Notes: generated from the sequence alone by a model not told the origin. Shown: positions 44,693 to 55,531, counted from the first letter of the stretch. The stretch: DNA of 64,000 nucleotides from an uncultured Bacteroides sp. (GCA_900553815.1 USEY01000003.1:29716-93715), one strand, 5' to 3'. Numbers and translations are program-made.

Positions 44693-46819
44693 CTATTTCT
44701 CCAGTTTCTGCAATTTCCGGGCATAACGCTCGCCCAGTAACTTCTGTGACGCGGCATCAAAGTGAGTACCGTCTATGGTACTTGTTCCTTCGGCCGATAC
44801 GAACCCCGAATACGGAATCTTCTTGGGAACTTCCTGAATCCGCTTCAGGAAAGCATCCGTCGAGCCGTTTGGCTTGCGCCATATTTCACCAATCACCAGT
44901 GGCAGGTCGGGAATGCCCAGCGCTTCCCTGTAGTCCTCAATCAGCGTCTTCAGGTTGTCCACGTAATGCACGTTCTGTGCGTCTGACTCTCCCTGATGCC
45001 AGATAATGGCGGCAGGCTTCAGCCCCGGACAGCTGTCCAGCGCCTGCCTGATGCGTTGCAGCGTCTTTTCGTAATAGCCCGACTCGCTGCCTTTCATAAA
45101 CTCACTGATAGCTACACCGCCGCGGGCATTCACCAGCAGGTAGATGTCATCGCCACCGTGTGCGGCAGCCACAGTGCGGGCAAAGCTATAACCCGGTCCC
45201 AGCTTCTGCATATCCAACGACTTGCGTATGTTGGAATAGCGGTTCAGCGGGTTGGCAGCCTTCTCAAAGCGACCTTTGTCATTGAACAGAAACACATGCT
45301 CCAACGTATCGAGGTCGGCTCCCTCCACTGGGGCACGGCCGGCCATGTTCGACTGTCCCAACAGGATGTAAAGAGGCTTTTCATCGGCTTTCCGACGGTC
45401 GAAGTAATCGGCCAGTCTGTAAGCATTCACATTCAACTGCTTCATCAGGGCTGCCAGGTCGGCATAGGGCTCATAATTGTTGTCGACCAGTCCTTTGTTG
45501 GAGTTCAGGTTCGAAGGGTCAACCCCTTTAGCTGTCGGGTCGTTGTCCTGATACTTGAACCAGTGCCATCCCACACAATTGCCCGACTCCAGCAGTCCCA
45601 GCACAAAATGCTGATAAGCACGTCCGCGGTCGAGCTGCGTACGCACACAGAACCCGGCTCCCGTGTCGTTCTTCAGTCCCGAGTCCATGCCTTTGGTATA
45701 GAATTCCGTAATCATGAACGGCTTTCCGGCCCACCGTCCCCAGTTGGCCATGGCCTCTGCCGAGGGTGTCCAGTGGCCGTAATAGTTAATGGAGACCACG
45801 TCGCAATAACGTCCGGCCGCTTCCACTACCTGTTTCAGGAACTTGTTGGAACCATGCAGGCGGCTGCCCAGGTACATGTGGTTGGGGTCGTACTTCTTCA
45901 ACGCCTGCGACACGATGCGGAAGTAAGTCTCGGCCACATAACCGGCAAACTCGGCGCGGTGTTCATCGGTAATCTGGGTCCGGTCGATACCCTTGTCAGC
46001 CAGCCACTTCTCTGCAGCCAGTCGACCGGGGTCGTCGGCCTTAGGCAGAGTCAGATAGCCTTCCAGGTTCTTCATGCCCAGGGGCATCTCATTATCCGAG
46101 AAGTAACCTATCAGGGTGGCGTCTTCCTTATAGCGCGCCACCTGCGATGCATACTCATCGCAAAATTCCTTGAACTCTGGGTCGAAAACAAAAATAGTCT
46201 GGTTAGGGTAACCCGTATTTCCAGGCAACTGATAGGTACCTCCACGTTTGCGTCCATAGGAAGCCATAAAGTTCAGCATCACACTGTGGGTCATAGGCCT
46301 CACGGCACACTTATTGTAGCTGCGCACAGCCTCTTCGTCGGACCACGAAGCACTGCCGGCAAAGCCGTAACCAAACAGCATCTCGGCCGTGGCATCCATC
46401 CATTGCTGCTCATTGCTAAACTTACGGGCAAAAACCTTCTTGTTCTGCTCGCCCTGCCCGCAACGTACGCTTACCACCGCCATGTCCAGGTGGCGACAGC
46501 CATCGGGGTCAATCATCCACCAGCGACCGTTCTCCTGCTTTACATAGAAGAAACCGGTAGCCTGGTCTTTTACCGATTCATCGCTGCCATAACGGTTCAC
46601 TTTATAGCTCTCAACCGGTGTAAAAGCCGTCATACGGTCAATGACACGCGTCTCAAACGTACGCCATTCCGTATCCTTGTTCTTGACCCAAGGTTTGGCC
46701 TCCACCATAATGGCCCGATAGTCCTTGCCCGAAACTTCCTGCGCCTTAGCCGGCTGACCCATTAGCCAGCACAGGCCACAAGCCAGCAAAGCGCCTACAA
46801 TCATTTTCCTATTCATCAC
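44693..46819 (-). CDS. Agarase-like GH-A hydrolase fused to an SGNH acetylesterase
   Basis: 708 aa. Signal peptide to about residue 26. Residues ~85-470 form a TIM-barrel glycosidase like those annotated as agarase (GH50-like): GRWWMIDPDG (98-107), likely acid/base Glu244 in SDNEMPL, likely nucleophile Glu372 in MITEFYTKG. Residues ~480-708 are a DUF303/sialate O-acetylesterase-type SGNH domain: GQSNMAG (Ser490), IWHQGESDA, DGTHFDAA. One protein could thus deacetylate and cleave a glycan. Last gene of the polysaccharide locus. Substrate not determined. Confidence 0.8.
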   Translation of the reverse strand: MMNRKMIVGALLACGLCWLMGQPAKAQEVSGKDYRAIMVEAKPWVKNKDTEWRTFETRVIDRMTAFTPVESYKVNRYGSDESVKDQATGFFYVKQENGRWWMIDPDGCRHLDMAVVSVRCGQGEQNKKVFARKFSNEQQWMDATAEMLFGYGFAGSASWSDEEAVRSYNKCAVRPMTHSVMLNFMASYGRKRGGTYQLPGNTGYPNQTIFVFDPEFKEFCDEYASQVARYKEDATLIGYFSDNEMPLGMKNLEGYLTLPKADDPGRLAAEKWLADKGIDRTQITDEHRAEFAGYVAETYFRIVSQALKKYDPNHMYLGSRLHGSNKFLKQVVEAAGRYCDVVSINYYGHWTPSAEAMANWGRWAGKPFMITEFYTKGMDSGLKNDTGAGFCVRTQLDRGRAYQHFVLGLLESGNCVGWHWFKYQDNDPTAKGVDPSNLNSNKGLVDNNYEPYADLAALMKQLNVNAYRLADYFDRRKADEKPLYILLGQSNMAGRAPVEGADLDTLEHVFLFNDKGRFEKAANPLNRYSNIRKSLDMQKLGPGYSFARTVAAAHGGDDIYLLVNARGGVAISEFMKGSESGYYEKTLQRIRQALDSCPGLKPAAIIWHQGESDAQNVHYVDNLKTLIEDYREALGIPDLPLVIGEIWRKPNGSTDAFLKRIQEVPKKIPYSGFVSAEGTSTIDGTHFDAASQKLLGERYARKLQKLEK

Positions 46820-46856
46820 GTATCACGATTAAAAGTTTCACCATTCTTCTACGGCC

Positions 46857-47819
46857 TCATCGGCTGGGTGTTATCAGCTTTTCGCCTGAAACACCGCGCT
46901 GATAAATGCGTATATAGTCTACATACATCTTGGCTTCATAGCCGTTGGCTTCGTTCAGCCCGGTAATGTTGTCCACATTCTCCGTACCGGTAATGCCCGT
47001 ATAGTTGCCTCCTACAGCCAAGTTCAACAGCAAGTAAAACTCTTTGCGGAAATAGCGGGCGGCATCGTTCTTGTCTGCATCATAGTTGAATACATAGTAA
47101 GGAGCTTGGTCGGGATTCTCGTCCAAATCCACGTAAAACTCTATGCGTTCACCGTCCCAAACAATGGAGTAAACATGAAATTTGTCGTCTTGCAGGCTAT
47201 AAGGCATGTTGGCCTTCTTGCCGGTCGACTTGTGTCCGGCATTGTTGGGTCCCCAGTGGCAGGCCACTCCCAGGTAGCGGTCCTGTGTTCCGCCTGCAAT
47301 ACCATTGGCATGTCCCATTTCCAGAATATCAATTTCACCGCACGAGGGCCACTGTGCCACGTCATTGTCGTTCCCTTTCATCCAGAAGGCAGGCCACAGT
47401 CCATTAGCCGTTTTGGGCAATTTGATGGCGGCATCTACCCGGCCGTATCTGAAGGCCACTTTTTTCATGGTGTTCAGGCGTCCCGAGGTAAAGAATCGGC
47501 TGCCCGTATCTTCCTTGCGCGCGGTGATGACCAGGCAGTTGTTGCCGCTCACCGGTTCCTTGCCAATGGCTATATTCTCGGCCTTGTACTCCTGCATTTC
47601 CTGATTCTGTGGGTTCTTTACCAGCTCAATGTTCCACACGGACTGGTCCAGTGTACTACCATCAAAGTTCTCTTCCCAAACCAGCTTCAATTCGGGCAAT
47701 TCCGTATCTCCGGTATTATTGCCGCCACCGGTATTCATATCCTTCTCATCGTCTCCGGTACAAGCCGAAAGATTGGCACAAAACATAAGTGTACATATAC
47801 TGAATGCAAATATTTTCAT
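46857..47819 (-). CDS. GH16 endo-glycanase lipoprotein
   Basis: 320 aa. Lipoprotein signal (ANLSACTGD), Gly/Asn/Thr linker, then a GH16 jelly-roll domain from about 45. The catalytic motif is GEIDILEMGH with Glu162, Asp164 and Glu167. This motif is typical of the laminarinase/beta-glucanase branch (GH16_3), which also holds mucin O-glycan and galactan enzymes, so the substrate is open. It is likely surface-exposed and makes the first cuts. It starts 44 bases after the GH2 stop. Confidence 0.9.
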   Translation of the reverse strand: MKIFAFSICTLMFCANLSACTGDDEKDMNTGGGNNTGDTELPELKLVWEENFDGSTLDQSVWNIELVKNPQNQEMQEYKAENIAIGKEPVSGNNCLVITARKEDTGSRFFTSGRLNTMKKVAFRYGRVDAAIKLPKTANGLWPAFWMKGNDNDVAQWPSCGEIDILEMGHANGIAGGTQDRYLGVACHWGPNNAGHKSTGKKANMPYSLQDDKFHVYSIVWDGERIEFYVDLDENPDQAPYYVFNYDADKNDAARYFRKEFYLLLNLAVGGNYTGITGTENVDNITGLNEANGYEAKMYVDYIRIYQRGVSGEKLITPSR

Positions 47820-47863
47820 GGTTGTTCCTTTATTTTAAGATATTAACTTTATTACTACTAAAC

Positions 47864-50524
47864 TCAATCAAGCTTCACTATACGGATGGCATTCAAAAAT
47901 GCCTTGCCTGTCAAAGCCTTGAATTCGATGTTAAGCCCCTGTCCTTCGGTAATGTCGGTCTGTATTTTCTTTATCACAGCCCGTTGGCTACCAGCTTCTT
48001 TTCTGATATCATAAGCAGGTAAAACCTGTTGTCCGTTGACACTAACCTCAACAACCGTCGTTCCCATTTCCGTACTTACCGCATCGTTACCCAAGTTGTA
48101 GGGCAAGACCTCCTTCTCACCGGCAGCCACCAGGTCTGCCAGGTAAAGATAGATAGCATAGCGTCCGTCAGGAACATCGGCCTTGAATGCCTCAATGCCG
48201 TCGCGCCGTGTCTGAAACAACGGATCTTTATCAGTGCCCCAAATATCGAGGTCGGATGCAGGTAGGGTACCATGACGTGTTTTGGGTCTGAACGGCTGTC
48301 CGCCTACATATCCCCAACTGCCCTGTTCGTATTCCTTTTCAGGAGCCCAACATATACCGGCTTCCACATCGGTGAAAGAACATGGACTTCCCAGTGTCAC
48401 GTTCAATTCCGTAAAGTCCGTTCCCGGTTGCCATTTCACTCCCTTAAAGGTGAACTCCAGCAAATCCATGCAGCCGGCCAGCTCTGCCGCGTCGGCACGG
48501 GCCAGCAAGATATTCTTGCCTTCTACCGGAGTGATGTCTATTGTTCCCACTCCATTTACCATATTGACGATTCCCAATGATTTGCCATTGTGCAGCACTG
48601 TCAAACGTGGCTGATTACTGTAGATTTTCACCGTCTGGCGATACATTCCCTCACGATTCAACAATCCACTCCTCAACTGCCAGTCTGAATCGGCAAACTT
48701 CACAAAAGGTACACTATCTAGCCGTGCTTTGTACAGGTAGTACGTATTCTTCGGTTGTCGGTCCTGAGTTGTGATACCCTTGCAATTAATATGTGGCACC
48801 GCATTTCCACGGCTCTCCGAATGAAAATCATTTAAGTTCCAGATATTGGCTCCGGCAATGAAAGGCATACTCAAAATACTGTTCAGGTAATGCTCATGAT
48901 ACAAGTCGCCATATTCCACACTGTAATCAAAACGCTCTGGCTTGTCAGAATGGATACGGGCATCCACATCAGCACCGTATTCGGTAATGATGACTGGCGT
49001 ACGAGGATATTTCTCTTTATAAGCCAGCATAAACTTGTCGAATCCGTCAAAATTGCCTCCATACCAGCCTTGATACAGATTCCAGCCAACAATCATCGGC
49101 ACAGTGAACAACCCGGCATCCTCATAAGCCGAAACAGAACCATGAAAAGGAATCAGCGTATAGCGCTGTGCGTCCAGCCCACGGATAGTCTGCTCCAGTT
49201 CACGGGCCTGGCGGTTCACTTCCTGGCAATAGCTCTGATAGCGTCCATCTTTCTTATCATAAGGCGGTTTCAGCATCACCTCATTCATATAGGCCCATAT
49301 TACTACCGATGGATGGTTATAGCTTTGCTTCACCATTTCCTCAACCATATTCAGGCTATTGGCCAGGAATTTCTCCGATTCTGTGACAGCATTTACAATA
49401 GGAATTTCCACCGAAGTCAATATTCCCAGCTTGTCACACATATCCAGTATCAGCGGGTCTTGCGGATAATGCGAAACACGCAGGAAGTTTCCGCCCATTT
49501 CTTTCAGCAGGCGTACATCGCTGATGTGAATAGCGTCGTCCAGCGCATTACCTTTGCCCTGATAGCACTGATGACGGCTGGTACCTATCAGTTTCAGCGG
49601 CTTTCCGTTCAGGAAAAATCCCTTGTCGGCATCAAACGAAAACCAGCGCAATCCGAAGTTTTCCACTACCTCATCCAACACCTTACCGGTAGCCCGTTCT
49701 TTAAGCTGTGTCTTGACCGTGTAGAGGGCAGGTGATGCAGGCGACCAAAGCTGCGGTTGCTGAATCTTCAGTCGTGATACAGACTTGAAGTTCTTCGCTC
49801 CGGCTTCCAACCGAATCTTCTCCTGCCATGTTTTCACAATCTTACCCGAAGGAGCATATACGGTCTGTTCGCAAATCACCACAGATTTCTGCGGAGTAGC
49901 ATTATTCAACAGCACTTCCACTTCCACTTCTGCTTCCTTATCATTCACCACCGGCGTCCTGACATAGACTCCCGACGAAGCCTTATCGGTAAGCGAAATG
50001 TTTACCGGTTCCTTCATTACAACATAAACATCCCTGTAAATGCCGCCAAAGAACGTAAAGTCAGCACTGAGGGGAGGGATATTCTCATCATGGCTGTTAT
50101 CAACCTTTACCAGCAACAGGTTTTCCTGTCCGAATGTTACATAAGGAGTGATATCGGCACAGAACATGGTATATCCGCCCTCGTGTGTCGCCACTGCCTG
50201 ACCATTGACATACAGTTCCGTTTTCTGGTCGGCCCCTTCAAAGAAGAGGTAGATTTGTTTCCCTTTGGCCGTCTCGTCAAAGCGCAAGTTTTTCCGATAC
50301 CAACCCGCACCTCTGTAATATCCCGGCACATCGTCCACTGCATCCCGATCGTTCCAGGTATGAGGCAAATCAACAAACCGCCAGTCTTCTGCCGGCACCG
50401 CATCTGGCTTTTCATTTCCTTGCCAGAAAAGCCAATGCTCGTTGATGGAATACTTCACCTGAGCCATTACAGCACACCAAGTACCCATACAAGTAATTAA
50501 CAATAGAAATAATAACCTTTTCAT
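47864..50524 (-). CDS. GH2 glycosidase with C-terminal malectin-like domain
   Basis: 886 aa. Signal peptide to about 22, then GH2 domains: sugar-binding jelly roll (PGYYRGAGWYRKNL), immunoglobulin-like domain, TIM barrel with acid/base Glu415 (WAYMNEV) and nucleophile Glu515 (ITEYGAD). The last ~170 residues resemble a malectin-like carbohydrate-binding module (DVPDGRYAIYLYLADL). Beta-galactosidase is the likeliest activity, beta-glucuronidase or -mannosidase possible. It lies third in the susC-susD-GH2-GH16-esterase row. Confidence 0.88.
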   Translation of the reverse strand: MKRLLFLLLITCMGTWCAVMAQVKYSINEHWLFWQGNEKPDAVPAEDWRFVDLPHTWNDRDAVDDVPGYYRGAGWYRKNLRFDETAKGKQIYLFFEGADQKTELYVNGQAVATHEGGYTMFCADITPYVTFGQENLLLVKVDNSHDENIPPLSADFTFFGGIYRDVYVVMKEPVNISLTDKASSGVYVRTPVVNDKEAEVEVEVLLNNATPQKSVVICEQTVYAPSGKIVKTWQEKIRLEAGAKNFKSVSRLKIQQPQLWSPASPALYTVKTQLKERATGKVLDEVVENFGLRWFSFDADKGFFLNGKPLKLIGTSRHQCYQGKGNALDDAIHISDVRLLKEMGGNFLRVSHYPQDPLILDMCDKLGILTSVEIPIVNAVTESEKFLANSLNMVEEMVKQSYNHPSVVIWAYMNEVMLKPPYDKKDGRYQSYCQEVNRQARELEQTIRGLDAQRYTLIPFHGSVSAYEDAGLFTVPMIVGWNLYQGWYGGNFDGFDKFMLAYKEKYPRTPVIITEYGADVDARIHSDKPERFDYSVEYGDLYHEHYLNSILSMPFIAGANIWNLNDFHSESRGNAVPHINCKGITTQDRQPKNTYYLYKARLDSVPFVKFADSDWQLRSGLLNREGMYRQTVKIYSNQPRLTVLHNGKSLGIVNMVNGVGTIDITPVEGKNILLARADAAELAGCMDLLEFTFKGVKWQPGTDFTELNVTLGSPCSFTDVEAGICWAPEKEYEQGSWGYVGGQPFRPKTRHGTLPASDLDIWGTDKDPLFQTRRDGIEAFKADVPDGRYAIYLYLADLVAAGEKEVLPYNLGNDAVSTEMGTTVVEVSVNGQQVLPAYDIRKEAGSQRAVIKKIQTDITEGQGLNIEFKALTGKAFLNAIRIVKLD

Positions 50525-50571
50525 AATTCAATTTATACCAGTCATGAAATTACATTGCTTCAAACCGAAGA

Positions 50572-50619
50572 AAGTCCGGCCGGCAGATATTAGTTCAAAC
50601 AATCACCCCGGCTGGACTT
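50572..50619 (-). terminator. Hairpin between susD and the GH2 gene
   Basis: AAGTCCGGCCGG (50572-50583) and CCGGCTGGACTT (50608-50619) pair with one mismatch around a 24-base loop. No T-run: more likely it partly ends transcription or protects the upstream susCD mRNA. Confidence 0.5.
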
Positions 50620-50676
50620 CTCCATCCACATCAGATTTTATACTGATTATTCCTGTGCAAAAATATTACAATGGCA

Positions 50677-52464
50677 TCAATATCCCTCATTCTGCGGGAA
50701 ATTCTCGGCTCCCATTGCATCGATTTGGTCTTGAGGAATAGGCCAGTTGACATGTGTTGGAAGTACATTGAAACGTACTTTGACATCATTGTCAGAACCG
50801 TTGAAGTCAATGTAATAATCGGGGTTAGGACCGAAGTTTGCATCACGACCGTCAGATACGCCATATTCACCCTTCTTGTAACCAACGTTATCAGCCGGAT
50901 ACTTGGTGAAATCACCGGCATAGCTACGCATCTGATTGTACCAGATACCATTACGCTTCAGGAAATCCCAACGACGGCCTTCAAATGCCAACTCACGAGC
51001 TTGCTCATCGCGAATCATATCAAATGTTACATCGCCTGTCACAGCATCATTACCGGCTCTTTCCCACGACTTGTTGTAATAATAGCGGGCGCCTTCCTGG
51101 TCATTCAAGTGCATACAAGCTTCAGCACCCAACAAGAATGTTTCAGCCAAACGATAAACAATGATATCGCGTGTATCAGCCAAATTTGAATCCAAGGGAC
51201 GATTCCATTTGTCATACATCTTAATAGAAGAAGGCAAAATGTTACGGCGGTCAAGTTTCTTATCCGTAGCCGCATAAATATCACGACCATAGATAACATC
51301 ACCTACTTTGACTTTATATGGTTCGCCAGAGTGATTGGTTGTTGTATAATAAGTACGTCCTGTTTTGTCATCAGTCTTCAACTCTGCAACAGGAACCGTT
51401 ATCAGCTTGTTAGGATTCTGATAAGTATAATCTATCTTGTAGTAGGCAGTAAGACGTTTATCATCTTCGGGATACAAAGACATCAGATAGCTGTTAGGAT
51501 AAGCCAGTCCCCATTGTTTACCCAGATTTTCAGTATTATACTTAACGAGTGTATTACCCTGTAGCTGATGGGTATAATCTGATTCAGCAATAATATTCAT
51601 GTATTGCGAACCAATACGGTGTGTTTTGCCACCTCTATCCAATGAGAAATGGAGTGCAAACAAGGCTTCGGGATGATTATACAGATTCTGTTGTCCGAAT
51701 ACATCAGCCGGAGTAGCTCCCATATAGTGTACACCATTCTTCTCCACCTCTTCCACCTGCTTTTTCACTTCAGTCCAATCTTTAGCCCAGGCAGCTATCA
51801 AGGCTTTCAGATGACGGGCAGCATCTTGTGTAAGTCTGCCCTCAAAATCGCTTGTCAACGGAAGGCCAGCTATAGCTTTGTCTGCATCTTCATACATCAA
51901 TTTAAACACGTCTGCACTGTCGGCCGGAACATATATATTATCATTAAGATTCTCTTTCGTCACAGGTTCCGTCGTCAGATACAATCTGGAGAAACGTGCC
52001 CACAAGCCATAGTAACAATAAGCACGCCAGAAGTGAGCTTCAGCCAAGGGCACTTTCGCTTCTTCGCTTAACTTTTCACCGTAGTAAATCATTTCATTGG
52101 CACGACCAATGATGTAGTAGCGCTGTTTCCAGAACGGACTATAAAGAAGTCCGTTAATATTGGAAGTAGGACCGGGCGAAGTATAACGTCCGATATTGGC
52201 ATCGTCACCGGTGGTGAAAACTACCAGGTCCGTATTTCGTTCATTGAAAATATGTGCTCCCAAGAATCCGTTGCTATTGCCACGGGTAGTCAGGTCTCTT
52301 TCATATGAATAGAGTGCCAACGCCATCTTCTCCAAACCTTCGGGGGTTTCAAACAACGTTGATGTTGTAAACTTGTCTTCAGATACCTCATCCAGGAAAT
52401 CGCTGCAGGAAGACAGCTGCCCCAATGCCAATACGGAAGCAAGATAAAGAATATATTTTTTCAT
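50677..52464 (-). CDS. SusD-like glycan-binding lipoprotein
   Basis: 595 aa. Lipobox (LSSCSDFLD), then TPR-type helices of the SusD fold (AEAHFWRAYCYYGLWARF) and the C-terminal segment RDEQARELAFEGRRWDFLKR. It caps the SusC channel at the cell surface and binds the glycan. It begins 22 bases after susC. Confidence 0.95.
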   Translation of the reverse strand: MKKYILYLASVLALGQLSSCSDFLDEVSEDKFTTSTLFETPEGLEKMALALYSYERDLTTRGNSNGFLGAHIFNERNTDLVVFTTGDDANIGRYTSPGPTSNINGLLYSPFWKQRYYIIGRANEMIYYGEKLSEEAKVPLAEAHFWRAYCYYGLWARFSRLYLTTEPVTKENLNDNIYVPADSADVFKLMYEDADKAIAGLPLTSDFEGRLTQDAARHLKALIAAWAKDWTEVKKQVEEVEKNGVHYMGATPADVFGQQNLYNHPEALFALHFSLDRGGKTHRIGSQYMNIIAESDYTHQLQGNTLVKYNTENLGKQWGLAYPNSYLMSLYPEDDKRLTAYYKIDYTYQNPNKLITVPVAELKTDDKTGRTYYTTTNHSGEPYKVKVGDVIYGRDIYAATDKKLDRRNILPSSIKMYDKWNRPLDSNLADTRDIIVYRLAETFLLGAEACMHLNDQEGARYYYNKSWERAGNDAVTGDVTFDMIRDEQARELAFEGRRWDFLKRNGIWYNQMRSYAGDFTKYPADNVGYKKGEYGVSDGRDANFGPNPDYYIDFNGSDNDVKVRFNVLPTHVNWPIPQDQIDAMGAENFPQNEGY

Positions 52465-52486
52465 AACCTATGATTATTTGCTATTA

Positions 52487-55400
52487 TTAAAAACTCAAGT
52501 TCAAACCAAATGTGAACGATTGTGCTTCAGGATAGCCACCAGGATTCTTTTCCGGGCTATATGACTTGTAGTCGGTCAAAGTGAACAGATTGGTTGCCGT
52601 TGCATAAACACGGGCCTTTTCAACAAACACCTTGCGAGTCCAAGCCTTCGGTAAAGTATATCCCAAGGTTACAGAACGCAATCTGAAGTAAGACGCATCT
52701 TGCAAGCCAAGTATGCCGAAATAAGATACGGCTGCCGTATATTGCGGACGCGGTGCCTCGTTAGAAGCATTCTCCGGTGTCCAGTAATTCACCTTGATAC
52801 CATTTTTCTTTCCATTCAGACTACCACCCTCGTTATAGCCATACATATATGGATTAGACTTGGTTACACCTTGTACAAAATAGAAATCAAGTCCCAAATC
52901 TATACCTTTATAGGCAAACTTTGTGAAAATGCTGCCATACCAGTCTGGGTCAAGATTATAAATCTTACGGTCATCAGGAGTAATAGCTCCGTCACCGTTA
53001 TAGTCGAGCAACTTGATATCACCCGGTTGAGGAACTGCATCGCCTTCCAGATACTGGTTAGGTTGAGGGGTTTCACCTTCCTGCCAAATACCGGCAAACA
53101 CATAGTTGTAGTCTACGTTGATGGATTCACCGATAAACCACTTGTTGTTCAGGTCATTCACAGGTTTACCGTTTTCGTCTACTCTACCGTCAATCTTTAC
53201 AATCTCATTTTTCTGAGTAGAGATTGAGAAACCTGCATCCCAAGCAAAATCCTGGTTACGAAGGATAGAACCCGACAAAGAGAATTCCCAACCCCAGCTC
53301 TTGGTCTGTCCCAGGTTATCCCACATGGTGTTATAACCGCTGATGGAAGGAACCGTGCGCTGAACAATCAAATCATTTGTCTTCGTATTATAATACTCCA
53401 ACGTACCGTTGATACGACCTTTGAACAGCGAGAAGTCCAGACCATAGTTCATAGAATGGGTTGTTTCCCACTTCAAATCCTTGTTGAGCAACTGCGTAGA
53501 AGGCAAATAACCAATAGCCAGTTCATCGCCAAAGAGATATTCATAAGAATCGGCCAATCCTAAAGTACGATAGGCAGGAATAGCCCAGTTACCAACCACA
53601 CCGTAGCTGACACGCAACTTCAGCATATCAATCCAAGTCACATCTTTCAGGAAAGCCTCGTCATTCAGACGCCAAGCCAAAGCAGCAGAAGGGAAGTTTG
53701 CCCACTTGTTATTGGCACCAAACACCGATGCACCGTCACGACGTACAGATGCCGTCAGCAGATAGCGGTCCAACAAGTTGTATTGCACACGTGCAGCGAA
53801 TGACAAAGAACGCTGGCGGGTAATGCTGCGGGTAACACCTGTAATCTGAGAATCGGCAGCCACGTTCCAATGGAATATATCAGTAGTAGAATTATTAAAA
53901 TCCAACCCTGTAGTTTTCTGCAAATCCTGGTCTACACTCTGAATCAAAGTCAGCTGCAAGCGGTGATTCTTGTTTCTGAAAGGCACCGTATAGTTCAATA
54001 TATTCTCTACCTGATAGGAAGAGCGGTTGAAGTTAGAAATAGAACCTTCACCGGTTGAGTTAGGATACTTCTTGGTCTTATAGCTGCCCACCTCACGCGC
54101 ATTGGCACGCAGGTTTACATTCAGTCTGTAAGAGAAATCCTTAAACGGCTTCAGCGTCAGGTTGGTGGCAAGAGTCAGATAATCGTCATTCTGTTCCTTG
54201 CTGTATTCCTTGGCACGCCACAGCGGATTAATATCACCGGCCATGTTCACTTCATAGTTCAGCTCACCATTTTCGTCATAAGGCTGGTTCAGCTGAGACA
54301 TTGTAATAATCTGGTTGAAGTTTGAGTCTTCACTCTCTTTTTTCGAACGTGAGAAGGAAACATTCACGCCCCAATCCAACCATTTCCAGGGAGAATAATC
54401 AAAATTAAAGCGGAAATTACCACGTTCATAACCCGAACCTTTGACTATACCATCCTGATTGAGGTAAGCCAGACTGGCGGCAAACTTCATCTTCTCACCA
54501 CCGCCTCTTATGCTGATATCATGTTTGTGTTGAGGTGCATTGGTAAACATCAAATCCTCCCAATCCACATATTTCTTATTCATATAGGCATCATACATGA
54601 TGGCATCATCGAACACCGTTTCGTAGTTGATGTTATCGGGCGTTCCTACGCCTGCCACACCGTCGTTTGCCTTGGCCCAGTAGCGCAATGTAGCGAATTC
54701 TTCGGGCGAGTACATGTCAAAGTTACGCGTAAAGCGCTGAATACCAAACTGCGTATTGACATCAATAGATACTTTCCCCTCTTTACCGCGCTTGGTAGTT
54801 ACCAAGATGACACCATTAGAGGCACGCGAACCATAGATAGCCTGCGAAGAAGCATCTTTCAAGATTTCAATAGAGGCAATATCGCTTGAGTTCAGATCGT
54901 TGATGTGAGGAACAATCATACCGTCCACAATATACAACGGTGTCTGGCTACTACTCAACGAACGATTACCACGAATCAGCACTTTGGAAGCGCCACCGGG
55001 AGACGAATCGTCCAGCGAAACAACAACTCCAGCCGACTGTCCACGAAGCATCTCCGTTACATTAGCTGCCGGAAACTTCTCCAAATCCTCAGACTTCACC
55101 GAGCTTACTGAACCTGTCAGGTCGCTCTTCTTGCTTACACCGTAACCAATAACTACCACTTCGTCGAGCAACTCATTGTCCTCGTGCATCACAACCTTCA
55201 GCACTTTCTTGCCATCCAGCTTCTGTTCTATTGTCTTATAGCCCATGTAGCTGAAAACGAGGGTAGCGTTGGCCGACTTCACCGTCAGCTGGAAATGTCC
55301 GTCTACATCGGTTATCGCACCATTTGTAGAAGCGCTTTCCTGAATGTTCACACCAATAAGCGGAGTACCTGTGGCATCTTCCACCACACCCGAAACTTTA

Positions 55401-55531
55401 ACAGATTGCGCTACGGCTTGAAAAGAAGCAAGCAATAGCAACAGTAAAGAAAAGAAAGGCTTTTGCCATAGCCCTAAACAACGAGAGATATCCACAAGAT
55501 GTTTCTCTCTCTGCAATAGTCTGCTTTTCAT
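52487..55531 (-). CDS. SusC-like TonB-dependent glycan transporter
   Basis: 1014 aa from the ATG at 55531; the longer open frame to 55657 runs through the promoter at 55562-55569. Signal peptide, then carboxypeptidase-regulatory-like domain (VSGVVEDATGTPLIGVNI), plug domain (EDLEKFPAANVTEMLRGQSA, TPLYIVDGM) and a 22-strand barrel ending FGLNLSF. It imports oligosaccharides with energy from TonB-ExbBD. First gene of the locus, opposite the HTCS gene. Confidence 0.96.
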   Translation of the reverse strand: MKSRLLQREKHLVDISRCLGLWQKPFFSLLLLLLASFQAVAQSVKVSGVVEDATGTPLIGVNIQESASTNGAITDVDGHFQLTVKSANATLVFSYMGYKTIEQKLDGKKVLKVVMHEDNELLDEVVVIGYGVSKKSDLTGSVSSVKSEDLEKFPAANVTEMLRGQSAGVVVSLDDSSPGGASKVLIRGNRSLSSSQTPLYIVDGMIVPHINDLNSSDIASIEILKDASSQAIYGSRASNGVILVTTKRGKEGKVSIDVNTQFGIQRFTRNFDMYSPEEFATLRYWAKANDGVAGVGTPDNINYETVFDDAIMYDAYMNKKYVDWEDLMFTNAPQHKHDISIRGGGEKMKFAASLAYLNQDGIVKGSGYERGNFRFNFDYSPWKWLDWGVNVSFSRSKKESEDSNFNQIITMSQLNQPYDENGELNYEVNMAGDINPLWRAKEYSKEQNDDYLTLATNLTLKPFKDFSYRLNVNLRANAREVGSYKTKKYPNSTGEGSISNFNRSSYQVENILNYTVPFRNKNHRLQLTLIQSVDQDLQKTTGLDFNNSTTDIFHWNVAADSQITGVTRSITRQRSLSFAARVQYNLLDRYLLTASVRRDGASVFGANNKWANFPSAALAWRLNDEAFLKDVTWIDMLKLRVSYGVVGNWAIPAYRTLGLADSYEYLFGDELAIGYLPSTQLLNKDLKWETTHSMNYGLDFSLFKGRINGTLEYYNTKTNDLIVQRTVPSISGYNTMWDNLGQTKSWGWEFSLSGSILRNQDFAWDAGFSISTQKNEIVKIDGRVDENGKPVNDLNNKWFIGESINVDYNYVFAGIWQEGETPQPNQYLEGDAVPQPGDIKLLDYNGDGAITPDDRKIYNLDPDWYGSIFTKFAYKGIDLGLDFYFVQGVTKSNPYMYGYNEGGSLNGKKNGIKVNYWTPENASNEAPRPQYTAAVSYFGILGLQDASYFRLRSVTLGYTLPKAWTRKVFVEKARVYATATNLFTLTDYKSYSPEKNPGGYPEAQSFTFGLNLSF

